This document shows, one piece after another, positions 32,607-40,390 of a DNA stretch of 64,000 nt. Position 1 is the first letter of the stretch. Each line of letters opens with the position of its first letter. The notes beneath the pieces were generated by a model that did not search any database, was not told the origin of the DNA, and saw only the letters and a list, made by a program, of their open reading frames with translations. The position numbers and the translations under genes are program-made. Source of the stretch: Amycolatopsis nalaikhensis (GTDB taxonomy: Bacteria > Actinomycetota > Actinomycetes > Mycobacteriales > Pseudonocardiaceae); the NCBI RefSeq assembly GCF_030264295.1, contig NZ_CP127173.1, positions 3,727,501 to 3,791,500 on the forward strand. Direction: 5' to 3'.

Positions 32607-33755
32607 TCAGTGCTTGGTGACCAGTTCCCAGCCCTCGACGTCCTCGGGGCTGCGGGGCGCCGGGCCGACGTACTTGGCCGACGGCCGCACCAGGCGTCCG
32701 GTCCGCTTCTGCTCCAGGATGTGCGCGGCCCAGCCGGCGGTGCGGGCCGAGCTGAACATCGCGGGCATCATGTGCGGCGGGACCTGGGCGAAGTCCAGGA
32801 TGACCGCGGCCCAGAACTCGACGTTCGTCTCGATCGGGTGGTCCGGGCGCCGCTCGCGCAGCTCCGTCAGCGCCGCCTGCTCCAGCGCGGCGGCCGCCTC
32901 GTAGCGGGTCGCGCCCAGCTCCTGGCAGGTACGGCGCAGCACGCGGGCCCGCGGGTCCTCGGCGCGGTAGACGCGGTGGCCGAAGCCCATCAGACGTTCC
33001 TTGCGGTCGAGGATGCCCTTGACCAGGCCCGCCGGGTCACCGGTGCGCTCGACCTCTTCGATCATCGGCAGCACGCGGGCCGGCGCGCCACCGTGCAGCG
33101 GGCCGGACATCGCGCCGATCGCGCCCGACATCGAGGCGGCGACGTCCGCGCCGGTCGAAGCGATGACGCGGGCGGTGAACGTCGAGGCGTTGAGGCCGTG
33201 CTCGGCGGCGGACACCCAGTAGGCGTCGAGTGCCTTGACGTGGGCCGGGTCCGGCTCGCCGCGCCAGCGGATCAGGAACCGCTCGGTGATCGAGTGGGCC
33301 TCGTCGACGCGGGTCTGCGGCACGGCGGGCTGGCCGATGCCGCGAGCCGACTGCGCGACGTAGGACAGGGCCATCACCGAGGCGCGGGCCAGCTGTTCGC
33401 GGGCCTCCTCGTCGGTGATGTCGAGCAGCGGGCGGTAACCCCAGATCGGGGCCAGCATGGCCAGCGCGGCCTGGACGTCGACCCGGACGTCGCCGGTGTG
33501 CACCGGCAGCGGGAACGGCTCGGCGGGCGGGAGGCCGTGGCCGAAGCGGCCGTCCACGAGAAGGCCCCAGACGTCGCCGAAGGTCACCTTGCCGGCGAGG
33601 TCCTCGATGTCGACGCCGCGGTAGCGCAGCGCACCGCCGTCCCGGTCGGGTTCGGCGATTTCGGTGTGGAAGGCGACGACGCCCTCCAGGCCCGGTCGGA
33701 AGCCGTCGTCGGGTTGGCCGGACGGCTGTGGCTTGCTGATCGTGGAGGTAGTCAC
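32607..33755 (-). CDS. citA: Citrate synthase 2 (CitA-like)
   Basis: 382 aa from GTG 33755 (VTTSTISKPQPS). It condenses acetyl-CoA or a homologue with oxaloacetate. Seen: ALRYRGVDIEDLAGK, AAEHGLNASTFTAR (substrate His), SGPLHGGAPARV (catalytic His), MGFGHRVYRAEDPRA (oxaloacetate site). At the position of the usual catalytic Asp (VDFYTG in GltA) this protein has NVEFWAAVILDFA, that is Glu, which may change activity; I believe this is shared by CitA-type paralogues. It is divergent from the urease operon and is the second citrate synthase in the window. A perfect palindrome sits directly before the start. Confidence 0.9.
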   Translation of the reverse strand: MTTSTISKPQPSGQPDDGFRPGLEGVVAFHTEIAEPDRDGGALRYRGVDIEDLAGKVTFGDVWGLLVDGRFGHGLPPAEPFPLPVHTGDVRVDVQAALAMLAPIWGYRPLLDITDEEAREQLARASVMALSYVAQSARGIGQPAVPQTRVDEAHSITERFLIRWRGEPDPAHVKALDAYWVSAAEHGLNASTFTARVIASTGADVAASMSGAIGAMSGPLHGGAPARVLPMIEEVERTGDPAGLVKGILDRKERLMGFGHRVYRAEDPRARVLRRTCQELGATRYEAAAALEQAALTELRERRPDHPIETNVEFWAAVILDFAQVPPHMMPAMFSSARTAGWAAHILEQKRTGRLVRPSAKYVGPAPRSPEDVEGWELVTKH

Positions 33756-33756
33756 T

Positions 33757-33768
33757 GTTTCGCGAAAC
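33757..33768. promoter_or_regulatory. Palindrome next to the citA start codon
   Basis: GTTTCGCGAAAC is a perfect 12-bp palindrome ending 1 bp before the GTG start of citA. It could be an operator or a translation-affecting hairpin; no regulator can be assigned. Confidence 0.35.
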
Positions 33769-34043
33769 CTTTCGGTGCGCTTTTTCCCCGGCTGGTTGGT
33801 GCTGGTCGCGCGGGTGACAGAGCGCACTGAACGCGCGCCACATCGCACGGATGGATAGACCTTGCTCTCTTGACCGGCCACTGGCAATCGAAAGATGCGG
33901 TGGTTTCGGTCACGATTACGAGAACGATTCAGTCACCTGGGCCGCCGGACGGGAGAATTTTCAGCACGGAGTGTGACGAAGCCCAGGTAAATCCTGTGTT
34001 TCCGAACCGGGCGATGCCGCGTCGCGGGTGATAGACCTAGCGC

Positions 34044-34346
34044 ATGCACCTCAGTCCGCAGGAGCGCGACAAGCTGCTCATCCACGTGGCGGCGGACGTC
34101 GCGCGCAAGCGGCTGGACCGCGGCGTCCGGCTGAACTACCCGGAAGCCGTCGCGCTGATCACCGACCACGTCCTGGAAGGCGCCCGCGACGGCCGCACGG
34201 TCAGCGAGCTGGTGGCCAGCGGCCGGACCGTGCTCTCCCGGGCGCAGGTGCTCGACGGCGTGCCGGAAATGGTCGACTCCGTGCAGGTCGAGGCCACTTT
34301 CCCGGACGGGACGAAGCTCGTCACGGTGCACGACCCGATCGTGTGA
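34044..34346 (+). CDS. ureA: Urease gamma subunit
   Basis: 100 aa, the standard length. MHLSPQERDKLLIHVAADVA, then KRLDRGVRLNYPEAVALITD and the end EATFPDGTKLVTVHDPI are diagnostic. It is the smallest structural subunit of the nickel urease, which hydrolyses urea to ammonia and carbamate in the cytoplasm. It leads the operon ureABCFGD; ureB starts 11 bp later after GAGGGGTAGCTGA. The 288 bp upstream, shared with citA, must contain its promoter, but I cannot identify a nitrogen-regulator site with confidence. Confidence 0.97.
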   Translation: MHLSPQERDKLLIHVAADVARKRLDRGVRLNYPEAVALITDHVLEGARDGRTVSELVASGRTVLSRAQVLDGVPEMVDSVQVEATFPDGTKLVTVHDPIV

Positions 34347-34357
34347 GGGGTAGCTGA

Positions 34358-34663
34358 ATGCATCCAGGCGAGATCATCCCCGGTGCCGAGCCGGTGGAGC
34401 TGAACCCCGGCCGCGAGCGGGTCCGGCTGCTGGTCCGCAACCTCGGCGACCGGCCGGTGCAGGTCGGCTCGCACTACCACTTCGCCGCCGTCAACCCGGG
34501 CCTCGAGTTCGACCGCGACGCCGCGCGCGGCCACCGGCTCGACATCCCGGCGGGGACGTCGGTGCGGTTCGAGCCCGGCGTCGAGCGCGAAGTCGACCTG
34601 GTGCCGTTGGCCGGAGGGCGTCGCGTCCCCGGCCTGCGGTCCGAGTTCGCGGGGGAGTTCTAG
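34358..34663 (+). CDS. ureB: Urease beta subunit
   Basis: 101 aa, separate from ureA. It carries the standard signatures MHPGEIIPGAEPVELNPGRE, VRNLGDRPVQVGSHYHFAAV and RLDIPAGTSVRFEPG. Its stop directly abuts the ureC start (TAG-ATG). The three separate small/large subunits are the usual actinobacterial form, unlike the fused UreAB of Helicobacter. Confidence 0.97.
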   Translation: MHPGEIIPGAEPVELNPGRERVRLLVRNLGDRPVQVGSHYHFAAVNPGLEFDRDAARGHRLDIPAGTSVRFEPGVEREVDLVPLAGGRRVPGLRSEFAGEF

Positions 34664-36379
34664 ATGCCGCAGATCGACCGCGAGCGCTACGCCGAGCTGT
34701 TCGGCCCGACCACCGGCGACCGGATCCGGCTCGCCGACACCGACCTGCTGATCGAGGTCACCGAGGACCGTTCGATGGGGCCCGGCGGCTCCGGCGACGA
34801 GGTGCTCTTCGGCGGCGGCAAGGTCATCCGCGAGTCGATGGGCCAGGGCACCGCGACGCGCGCCGAGGGCGCGCCCGACCTCGTCATCACCGGCGCGGTG
34901 ATCCTCGACCACTGGGGCGTGGTGAAGGCCGACGTCGGCGTGCGCGACGGCCGCATCGTCGGCATCGGCAAGGCGGGTAACCCGGACACGATGGACGGCG
35001 TCGACCCGGCCCTGGTGATCGGCCCGGCGACGGAAGTGCTGTCCGGCAACGGGAAGATCCTCACCGCGGGCGGCATCGACTGCCACGTGCACTTCATCTG
35101 CCCGCAGCTCGTCGACACGGCCTTGGCGTCCGGGCTGACGACGTTGGTCGGTGGCGGCACCGGGCCCAGCGAAGGCACGAAGGCCACGACCGTCACCCCC
35201 GGCGCATGGAACCTCGGCCGGATGCTGTCCGCCATGGACGGTTACCCGGTCAACGTCCTGTTGCTGGGCAAGGGGAACACCGTCCGGCACGAGGCGCTGC
35301 GTGAGCAGCTCGCGGCGGGCGCGGGCGGCTTCAAGCTGCACGAGGACTGGGGGACGACGCCCGCGGCGATCGACGCGTGCCTCACCGTCGCCGACGAAGC
35401 CGGGGTCCAGGTGGCGATCCACACGGACACGCTGAACGAGGCCGGGTTCCTGGAGTCCACTGTGGACGCCATTGGCGGCCGCTCGATCAACGCGTACCAC
35501 ACCGAAGGCGCGGGCGGCGGGCACGCGCCGGACATCATCCGGGTCGTCTCGCTGCCGAACGTGCTGCCGTCGTCGACCAACCCGACCCGCCCGCACACGG
35601 CCAACACGCTCGACGAGCACCTCGACATGCTGGTCGTCTGCCACCACCTGAACCCGTCGGTGCCCGAGGACCTCGCGTTCGCGGAGAGCCGGATCCGGCC
35701 GTCGACGATCGCCGCCGAGGACGTCCTGCACGACATGGGTGCCATCTCGATGATGAGCTCCGACTCGCAGGCGATGGGCCGGATCGGCGAGGTGATCATC
35801 CGGACGTGGCAGACGGCGCACGTGATGAAACGCCGTCGCGGCGCGCTGCCCGGCGACGGCGCGGCCGACAACCTGCGCGCCCGGCGTTACGTCGCCAAGT
35901 ACACGATCAACCCGGCCATCGCGCACGGCATGGAGACCGAGATCGGCTCGGTCGAGATCGGCAAGCTCGCGGACCTCGTGCTGTGGGAGCCGAAGTTCTT
36001 CGGCGTCCGCCCGCACGTGGTGCTCAAGGGCGGCTTCCCGGCGTGGGCGGCGATGGGCGACGCGAACGCGTCCATCCCCACGCCGCAGCCGGTCATGGCA
36101 CGACCCATGTTCGGGGCGAACATCGGGGCCGCGTTGAGCCTGCACTTCGTCGCGCCGTCCGCTTTGGACAGTGGCCTGCGCGAGACGTTCGGCATCACGC
36201 GGCCGCTGGTCGCGGTGTCGAACATGCGGGCGCGGACCAAGGCGGACATGGTGCTCAACGACGCGACGCCGGACGTCCGGGTCGAGCCGGACAGCTTCGC
36301 CGTGCACGTCGACGGCGAGCTGATCGAGCCGCAGCCGGTGACGGAGCTGCCGATGGCGCAACGGTACTTCCTCTTCTGA
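34664..36379 (+). CDS. ureC: Urease alpha (catalytic) subunit
   Basis: 571 aa, full length. Active-site residues are intact: nickel ligands His141 and His143 (GGIDCHVHF), carbamylated Lys224 (GGFKLHEDWG), His253 (AIHTDTLNE), His279 (NAYHTEGAGGGH), Asp367 (SSDSQAMGR), and mobile-flap Cys326-His327 (LVVCHHLN). It binds the dinickel centre and hydrolyses urea. The stop overlaps the ureF start by one base. A perfect GTCCACTGTGGAC palindrome lies within it (35455-35467). Confidence 0.98.
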   Translation: MPQIDRERYAELFGPTTGDRIRLADTDLLIEVTEDRSMGPGGSGDEVLFGGGKVIRESMGQGTATRAEGAPDLVITGAVILDHWGVVKADVGVRDGRIVGIGKAGNPDTMDGVDPALVIGPATEVLSGNGKILTAGGIDCHVHFICPQLVDTALASGLTTLVGGGTGPSEGTKATTVTPGAWNLGRMLSAMDGYPVNVLLLGKGNTVRHEALREQLAAGAGGFKLHEDWGTTPAAIDACLTVADEAGVQVAIHTDTLNEAGFLESTVDAIGGRSINAYHTEGAGGGHAPDIIRVVSLPNVLPSSTNPTRPHTANTLDEHLDMLVVCHHLNPSVPEDLAFAESRIRPSTIAAEDVLHDMGAISMMSSDSQAMGRIGEVIIRTWQTAHVMKRRRGALPGDGAADNLRARRYVAKYTINPAIAHGMETEIGSVEIGKLADLVLWEPKFFGVRPHVVLKGGFPAWAAMGDANASIPTPQPVMARPMFGANIGAALSLHFVAPSALDSGLRETFGITRPLVAVSNMRARTKADMVLNDATPDVRVEPDSFAVHVDGELIEPQPVTELPMAQRYFLF

Positions 36380-37059
36380 TGGACCTTTCGGCGCTGATCC
36401 TCGCGGACTCACGCTTCCCCGGCGGCGGGCACGTCCACAGTGGCGGGCTCGAGGAGGTCGTCGCGCGGAAGCTGGTGACGTCCGTGCGCGATCTGCCGGG
36501 GTTCCTTTCCGGACGGTTGCGGACGACGGGTTACCTGGCCGCCGTTTTCGCTGCCGCCTCGGCGCATGCCGCCGCACGTTCGGTCGTGAGTGGACACTGG
36601 GCTCGGTTGGATGCCGAACTGGACGCGCGGACGCCGTCGCTCGCCCAGCGCGAGGCATCCCGGGCACAAGGCCGCGGGACCGCGCGGGCCGGGCGGATCG
36701 CGTGGCCGTCACCGGTGCTCGACGCGTTGCTGGCCGAGACCCCGAGGCCGCACCACCCGATCGTGCTGGGTGCGCTGGTCGGCGTCGCGGGTGGTTCGCC
36801 GCACGACGCCGCGATGGCGGTCGCGTACCTGTCGGTGAGCGGTCCGGCGAGTGCCGCGATTCGGCTGCTGGGTCTGGATCCCTTTGCGGTCAACGCCGTC
36901 GTGGCGCGGCTGGACCTTGCCGCGGTTTGTTCGGACGCGGCGGCCGTGGCGGGGGATGACCCGGCGTCGCTGCCGTCGCCCGGGTCACCCGCGTTGGACC
37001 TGTTCGCCGAGGCGCACGCCCGGCATCACGAGGAAGAGGTGCGTCTCTTTGCCAGCTGA
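36379..37059 (+). CDS. ureF: Urease accessory protein UreF
   Basis: 226 aa from ATG 36379 (TGATG overlap with ureC). All-helical, with family features MDLSALILADSRFPGGGHVH and SGGLEEVV at the start and PHDAAMAVAYLSVSGPASAA followed by RLLGLDPFAVNAV. It acts with UreD and UreG as a GTPase-activating scaffold for nickel delivery. The sequence is diverged, as usual for UreF in actinobacteria. Its last four codons overlap the ureG start. Confidence 0.92.
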   Translation: MDLSALILADSRFPGGGHVHSGGLEEVVARKLVTSVRDLPGFLSGRLRTTGYLAAVFAAASAHAAARSVVSGHWARLDAELDARTPSLAQREASRAQGRGTARAGRIAWPSPVLDALLAETPRPHHPIVLGALVGVAGGSPHDAAMAVAYLSVSGPASAAIRLLGLDPFAVNAVVARLDLAAVCSDAAAVAGDDPASLPSPGSPALDLFAEAHARHHEEEVRLFAS

Positions 37060-37735
37060 GCACGGTCACGGACATTTCCACGAGGTCAACTTCGACCCGA
37101 CGGCCACCGAGCCCGACCACTACGACGCGGCGCCGACGGCGGGCCGCGCGTACCGGATCGGCATCGGCGGCCCGGTCGGCTCCGGCAAGACGGCGCTGAC
37201 CGCCGCCCTGTGCCGGGCGTTGGGCGACGAGATCAACCTCGCCGTCGTCACGAACGACATCTACACGACCGAGGACGCCGACTTCCTGCGTCGCGCGGGA
37301 GTTCTGGACCCGGCGCGGATCGAAGCGGTCCAAACGGGAGCGTGCCCGCACACGGCGATCCGCGACGACATCACGGCGAACCTCGACGCGGTCGAGCGGC
37401 TGGAGGAGAAGTTCCCCGGCCTGGACCTGGTGATCATCGAGAGCGGCGGCGACAACCTGACGGCGGTGTTCAGCCGCGGGCTGGCCGACAGCCAGATCTT
37501 CGTGGTGGACGTCGCGGGCGGCGACAAGGTGCCGCGCAAGGGCGGCCCCGGCGTCACGACGGCCGACCTGCTGGTGATCAACAAGATCGACATCGCGCAC
37601 CTGGTCGGCGCGGACATGGCGGTGATGACGTCGGACGCGCACCGGATGCGGGGCTCGTTGCCGGTGCTCACGCAGTCGCTTGTGGACACCCCGGACGCAC
37701 CGGCGGTGGCTGACTGGGTCCGTTCCCTGCTGTGA
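37049..37735 (+). CDS. ureG: Urease accessory GTPase UreG
   Basis: 228 aa. The start is taken as TTG 37049, after AGGAAGAGGTG, because no ATG or GTG in frame precedes the His-rich leader HGHGHFHEVNF. P-loop GPVGSGKT at residues 41-48, nickel-binding Cys99-Pro-His101 (QTGACPHTAIRDD), Walker B-like VIIESGGDNL, and guanine motif NKID are all present. It hydrolyses GTP to load nickel into urease. It overlaps ureF by 11 bp and ureD by 4 bp. No ureE gene is present, so the His leader may buffer nickel. Confidence 0.95.
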   Translation: MPAEHGHGHFHEVNFDPTATEPDHYDAAPTAGRAYRIGIGGPVGSGKTALTAALCRALGDEINLAVVTNDIYTTEDADFLRRAGVLDPARIEAVQTGACPHTAIRDDITANLDAVERLEEKFPGLDLVIIESGGDNLTAVFSRGLADSQIFVVDVAGGDKVPRKGGPGVTTADLLVINKIDIAHLVGADMAVMTSDAHRMRGSLPVLTQSLVDTPDAPAVADWVRSLL

Positions 37736-38424
37736 AGGCCCACGCCCGGCTCACGGCGTGCTTCGACGGTTCGCGGACGGTGTTGCGGGAGCTGCGTTCG
37801 ATGGCGCCGTTGACGTTGTTCCCGCGCCGGGGCCGCGGGGCGACGGCGGTGGTGCACCTGGTCAACTCGGCGACCTCACCGTTGGGCGGCGACGACTTGC
37901 TGCTCACGATCCGCGTGGGCCCGGGCGCTTCGCTGCGGCTGTCCGGCGTGGCGGCGACCCTTGCGCTGCCCGGTCCGCACGGCGAACCCTCATTGTCCAC
38001 AGTGGACGTAGAGGTGGCCGAAGGTGGGTCGCTGGAATACTTGCCCGAACCGACCGTGGTCACGGCTCGGGCCCGGCACGCCGCCGTCTTCCGGGCTTCC
38101 CTCGCGGCCGACGCGTACCTGCACACGCGGGAAGTGCTGGTGCTGGGGCGGGCCGGGGAGCGGCCGGGTGCGCTGACGACGTCGTTGTCGGTCACCCGGG
38201 GCGCGGTGCCCGTGCTGCGTCAGACGTTCTCGGTCGGCTCGGTGCTGGACGCGAGCCTGGCGGTGCTCGCGAGCCGCCGGGTGCTGGCCACGGACCTGGT
38301 GGTCGGCGGGCCGGAACTCCCAGCGGCCTCGGGTGAGTGGTGGTCCCGCAGCCCCCTCGCCGCGGGCGGCACCCTCACCACATCCCTCGCGCCGGACGCG
38401 GTCACGGCGTTGAAAGCGTTCTGA
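37732..38424 (+). CDS. ureD: Urease accessory protein UreD
   Basis: 230 aa from GTG 37732 (GTGA overlap with ureG). Family features are LRSMAPLTLFPRRGRGATAV, the Gly-rich SATSPLGGDDLLLTIRVGPG, and EYLPEPTVVTARARHAAVF. It binds apo-urease first and recruits UreF/UreG. Shorter than the proteobacterial form (about 270 aa) but complete. It closes the operon; the next gene is convergent and no strong hairpin lies in the 41-bp gap. A GTCCACAGTGGAC palindrome is at 37995-38007. Confidence 0.92.
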   Translation: MKAHARLTACFDGSRTVLRELRSMAPLTLFPRRGRGATAVVHLVNSATSPLGGDDLLLTIRVGPGASLRLSGVAATLALPGPHGEPSLSTVDVEVAEGGSLEYLPEPTVVTARARHAAVFRASLAADAYLHTREVLVLGRAGERPGALTTSLSVTRGAVPVLRQTFSVGSVLDASLAVLASRRVLATDLVVGGPELPAASGEWWSRSPLAAGGTLTTSLAPDAVTALKAF

Positions 38425-38465
38425 GCAGCCCCCGTTTTCCACGCTACCGGGAGGGGCCGACAGTT

Positions 38466-39566
38466 CTAGAACTTCGTGCCCAGCCAGGTCATCGCCGCCG
38501 GGCCGCCGACCGACACCCCGGCGATGTGCTCCAGCAGCGGGAACTCCTGCCACGTCACCTTCGCGCCGAGGGACTTCCAGCGGTCGCGCAACGCCGTGCC
38601 GACGCTGAACGGGATCAGCTCGTCCAGCGTCCCGTGGTACAGGTACACCGGCGGCTTCGGTGCCGTTGTCCCTAAATAGTTCTCCGCCAGCCGCGCCTGC
38701 CAATGGGGCTCGTGGATCGGGTCCGGCACCGTCACGAAGTCGCGCAGGTGCGCGAACGGCGCCGCCGCGCCCAGTTCGACCGTGCACGCCTGGGACACCC
38801 GGGCCACCGCCTCGCGGCCGCGGTCGTTGAGGATCGACTCGAACGGGACGTCGTCGTACGCCGCCGCGAAGCCCGTGGCCGCGCCGAGGACCAGGCCGAA
38901 CGCCGCGCCGCCGTCGTTGAACCGGAACACCTCGTTCAGGTCCGCCGGGACACCTCCGGCCGCCACCCCGACGACGTTCAGCGAAGGCGCGTATGTCGCC
39001 TGCAGCTCCGCCGCCCACGCCGCCGCCTGGCCGCCCTGCGAGTAGCCGAACACGCCCACCGGGCCTGACGCCGACAATCCGGCGCCGGGCACGCGGGAAG
39101 CCGCGCGCGCCGCGTCGAGCACCGCGCGGCCCTCCGACTGCCCGACCGCGTACGTGTGCGTCCCCGGCGTGCCGAGTCCTTCGTAGTCCGTGACGACGAC
39201 CGCCCAGCCCTGCGACAACGCCTGGGTCAGCAACGCGCTCTCGTTCTCGATGCCGTGGGCCAGGAGGTTGGACGGCGCGCACTGGTCGCCCAGCCCGTGC
39301 GTGCCCACCGCGTACGAGATCAGCGGCCGCGGGCCACCGCGCGGCCACGGCGTCGGCGGCACCAGCAGCGTGCCGGAGACGGCGTTCGGCTCGCCGGTCG
39401 CCGACGTCGAGCGGTACACGAGGTGCCACGCCTTGACCGGCGCGGGGAACGGCCCGACGAACACCGTGGTCGGCTGCTGCGAAAGCAACACGCCGGGATC
39501 CGCGTGCGCGGCCGGCGCGGCCGCCACGAAGAGGAGGGTGACGGCGACCAGTAACCGACGAAGCAT
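38466..39566 (-). CDS. Secreted lipase of the LIP family
   Basis: 366 aa from ATG 39566 after CACCGGAGGCAACG. A Sec signal peptide (MLRRLLVAVTLLFVAAAPAAH-A) is followed by an alpha/beta hydrolase of the secretory LIP type (PF03583-like). The oxyanion region is ISYAVGTHGLGDQCAPS, the nucleophile Ser176 lies in GVFGYSQGGQAAAW, the acid in YHGTLDELIPFS and the His in FPLLEHIAGVSVGGP. Conserved Cys96 and another Cys (SQACTVEL) suggest a disulfide. It probably hydrolyses triacylglycerols or esters outside the cell. It is divergent from the TetR gene at 39655. Confidence 0.92.
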   Translation of the reverse strand: MLRRLLVAVTLLFVAAAPAAHADPGVLLSQQPTTVFVGPFPAPVKAWHLVYRSTSATGEPNAVSGTLLVPPTPWPRGGPRPLISYAVGTHGLGDQCAPSNLLAHGIENESALLTQALSQGWAVVVTDYEGLGTPGTHTYAVGQSEGRAVLDAARAASRVPGAGLSASGPVGVFGYSQGGQAAAWAAELQATYAPSLNVVGVAAGGVPADLNEVFRFNDGGAAFGLVLGAATGFAAAYDDVPFESILNDRGREAVARVSQACTVELGAAAPFAHLRDFVTVPDPIHEPHWQARLAENYLGTTAPKPPVYLYHGTLDELIPFSVGTALRDRWKSLGAKVTWQEFPLLEHIAGVSVGGPAAMTWLGTKF

Positions 39567-39654
39567 CGTTGCCTCCGGTGTTTGGTAATCGAGATTTTCA
39601 CAACTTACGCAGCCGGGTAGGATCTGGCAATCCCTCAGAAGGAGGAGACAACCG

Positions 39655-40353
39655 GTGGCTCGCACGTACGGCGGCGTCGCTCCCGAACAACGCCGGGCCG
39701 ACCGCCGCGAGCGGCTGCTCGCGGCCGCCCTGGAGCTGTTCACCTCGGCCGGCTTCCGGCACACGAAGATCACCGAGGTCTGCGCCGGCGCCGGGGTGTC
39801 GACGCGCAACTTCTACGAGGAGTTCACGGGCAAGGAGGACGTCCTCCGCACCCTCCACGACCGGATCAACAGCCTCGCCCTCGACCACGTCACCGCCGCG
39901 CTCGACGCGGTCGCCGACGCCGACGCGATGACCCGCATCGCGACGCTGCTGGACGTCTTCATCGACACCGTGACCGTCGACCCGCGGCTGCCGCGGCTCA
40001 ACTACGTCGAGGCGGTCGGCGTCAGCGCCGAGCTGGAGGAGCAGCACCAGGTCTGGGTCGACCGCTGGGCGACGTTCATCGAGACGGAAGCGCGGCGCGC
40101 GGCCGAACACGGCGTCGCGCCCGACCGCGACTACCGGCTGACGGCGATCGCCCTGGTCGGCGCGGCCACCGGGCTGCTGCGCGAGTGGCAGGCGCACGAG
40201 CCGCCGCTGCCGGTCGAGGCCGTCGGCGCCGAGCTGCGCGCGCTGATGCTGGCGGCCATCATGCGGCCGGAAAAGATCTCGGAAATCGCGGGCAACCCCG
40301 GCGCCGCCCCGAGCGTGAAGGAGTCGAGCCGGATGGGGGACCGGCCCACGTGA
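39655..40353 (+). CDS. TetR-family transcriptional regulator
   Basis: 232 aa from GTG 39655, preceded by the strong RBS GAAGGAGGAGACAACC. HTH: RRERLLAAALELFTSAGFRH, then EVCAGAGVSTRNFYEEFTGK. The C-terminal domain (ATLLDVFIDTVTVDPRLPRL) resembles regulators of lipid or acyl-CoA metabolism. The divergent secreted lipase is the likely target; the 88 bp between them is AT-richer than the surroundings (GGTAATCGAGATTTTCACAA), consistent with a promoter, but I see no clear dyad. Confidence 0.91.
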   Translation: MARTYGGVAPEQRRADRRERLLAAALELFTSAGFRHTKITEVCAGAGVSTRNFYEEFTGKEDVLRTLHDRINSLALDHVTAALDAVADADAMTRIATLLDVFIDTVTVDPRLPRLNYVEAVGVSAELEEQHQVWVDRWATFIETEARRAAEHGVAPDRDYRLTAIALVGAATGLLREWQAHEPPLPVEAVGAELRALMLAAIMRPEKISEIAGNPGAAPSVKESSRMGDRPT

Positions 40354-40385
40354 AGGCCCTCCGCCGGGGGGTGGAGGGCCTTCAC
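40350..40385. terminator. Bidirectional hairpin terminator overlapping the TetR stop
   Basis: A 13-bp stem GTGAAGGCCCTCC / GGAGGGCCTTCAC with a 10-nt loop, lying between the TetR stop (40353) and the convergent NCS1 permease stop (40391). Confidence 0.85.
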
Positions 40386-40390
40386 GGACT

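Noticed and set aside
34136..36712. Minus-strand open frame of 858 codons opposite urease
   Set aside because: It is fully antisense to ureB, ureC and ureF, with no family motifs.
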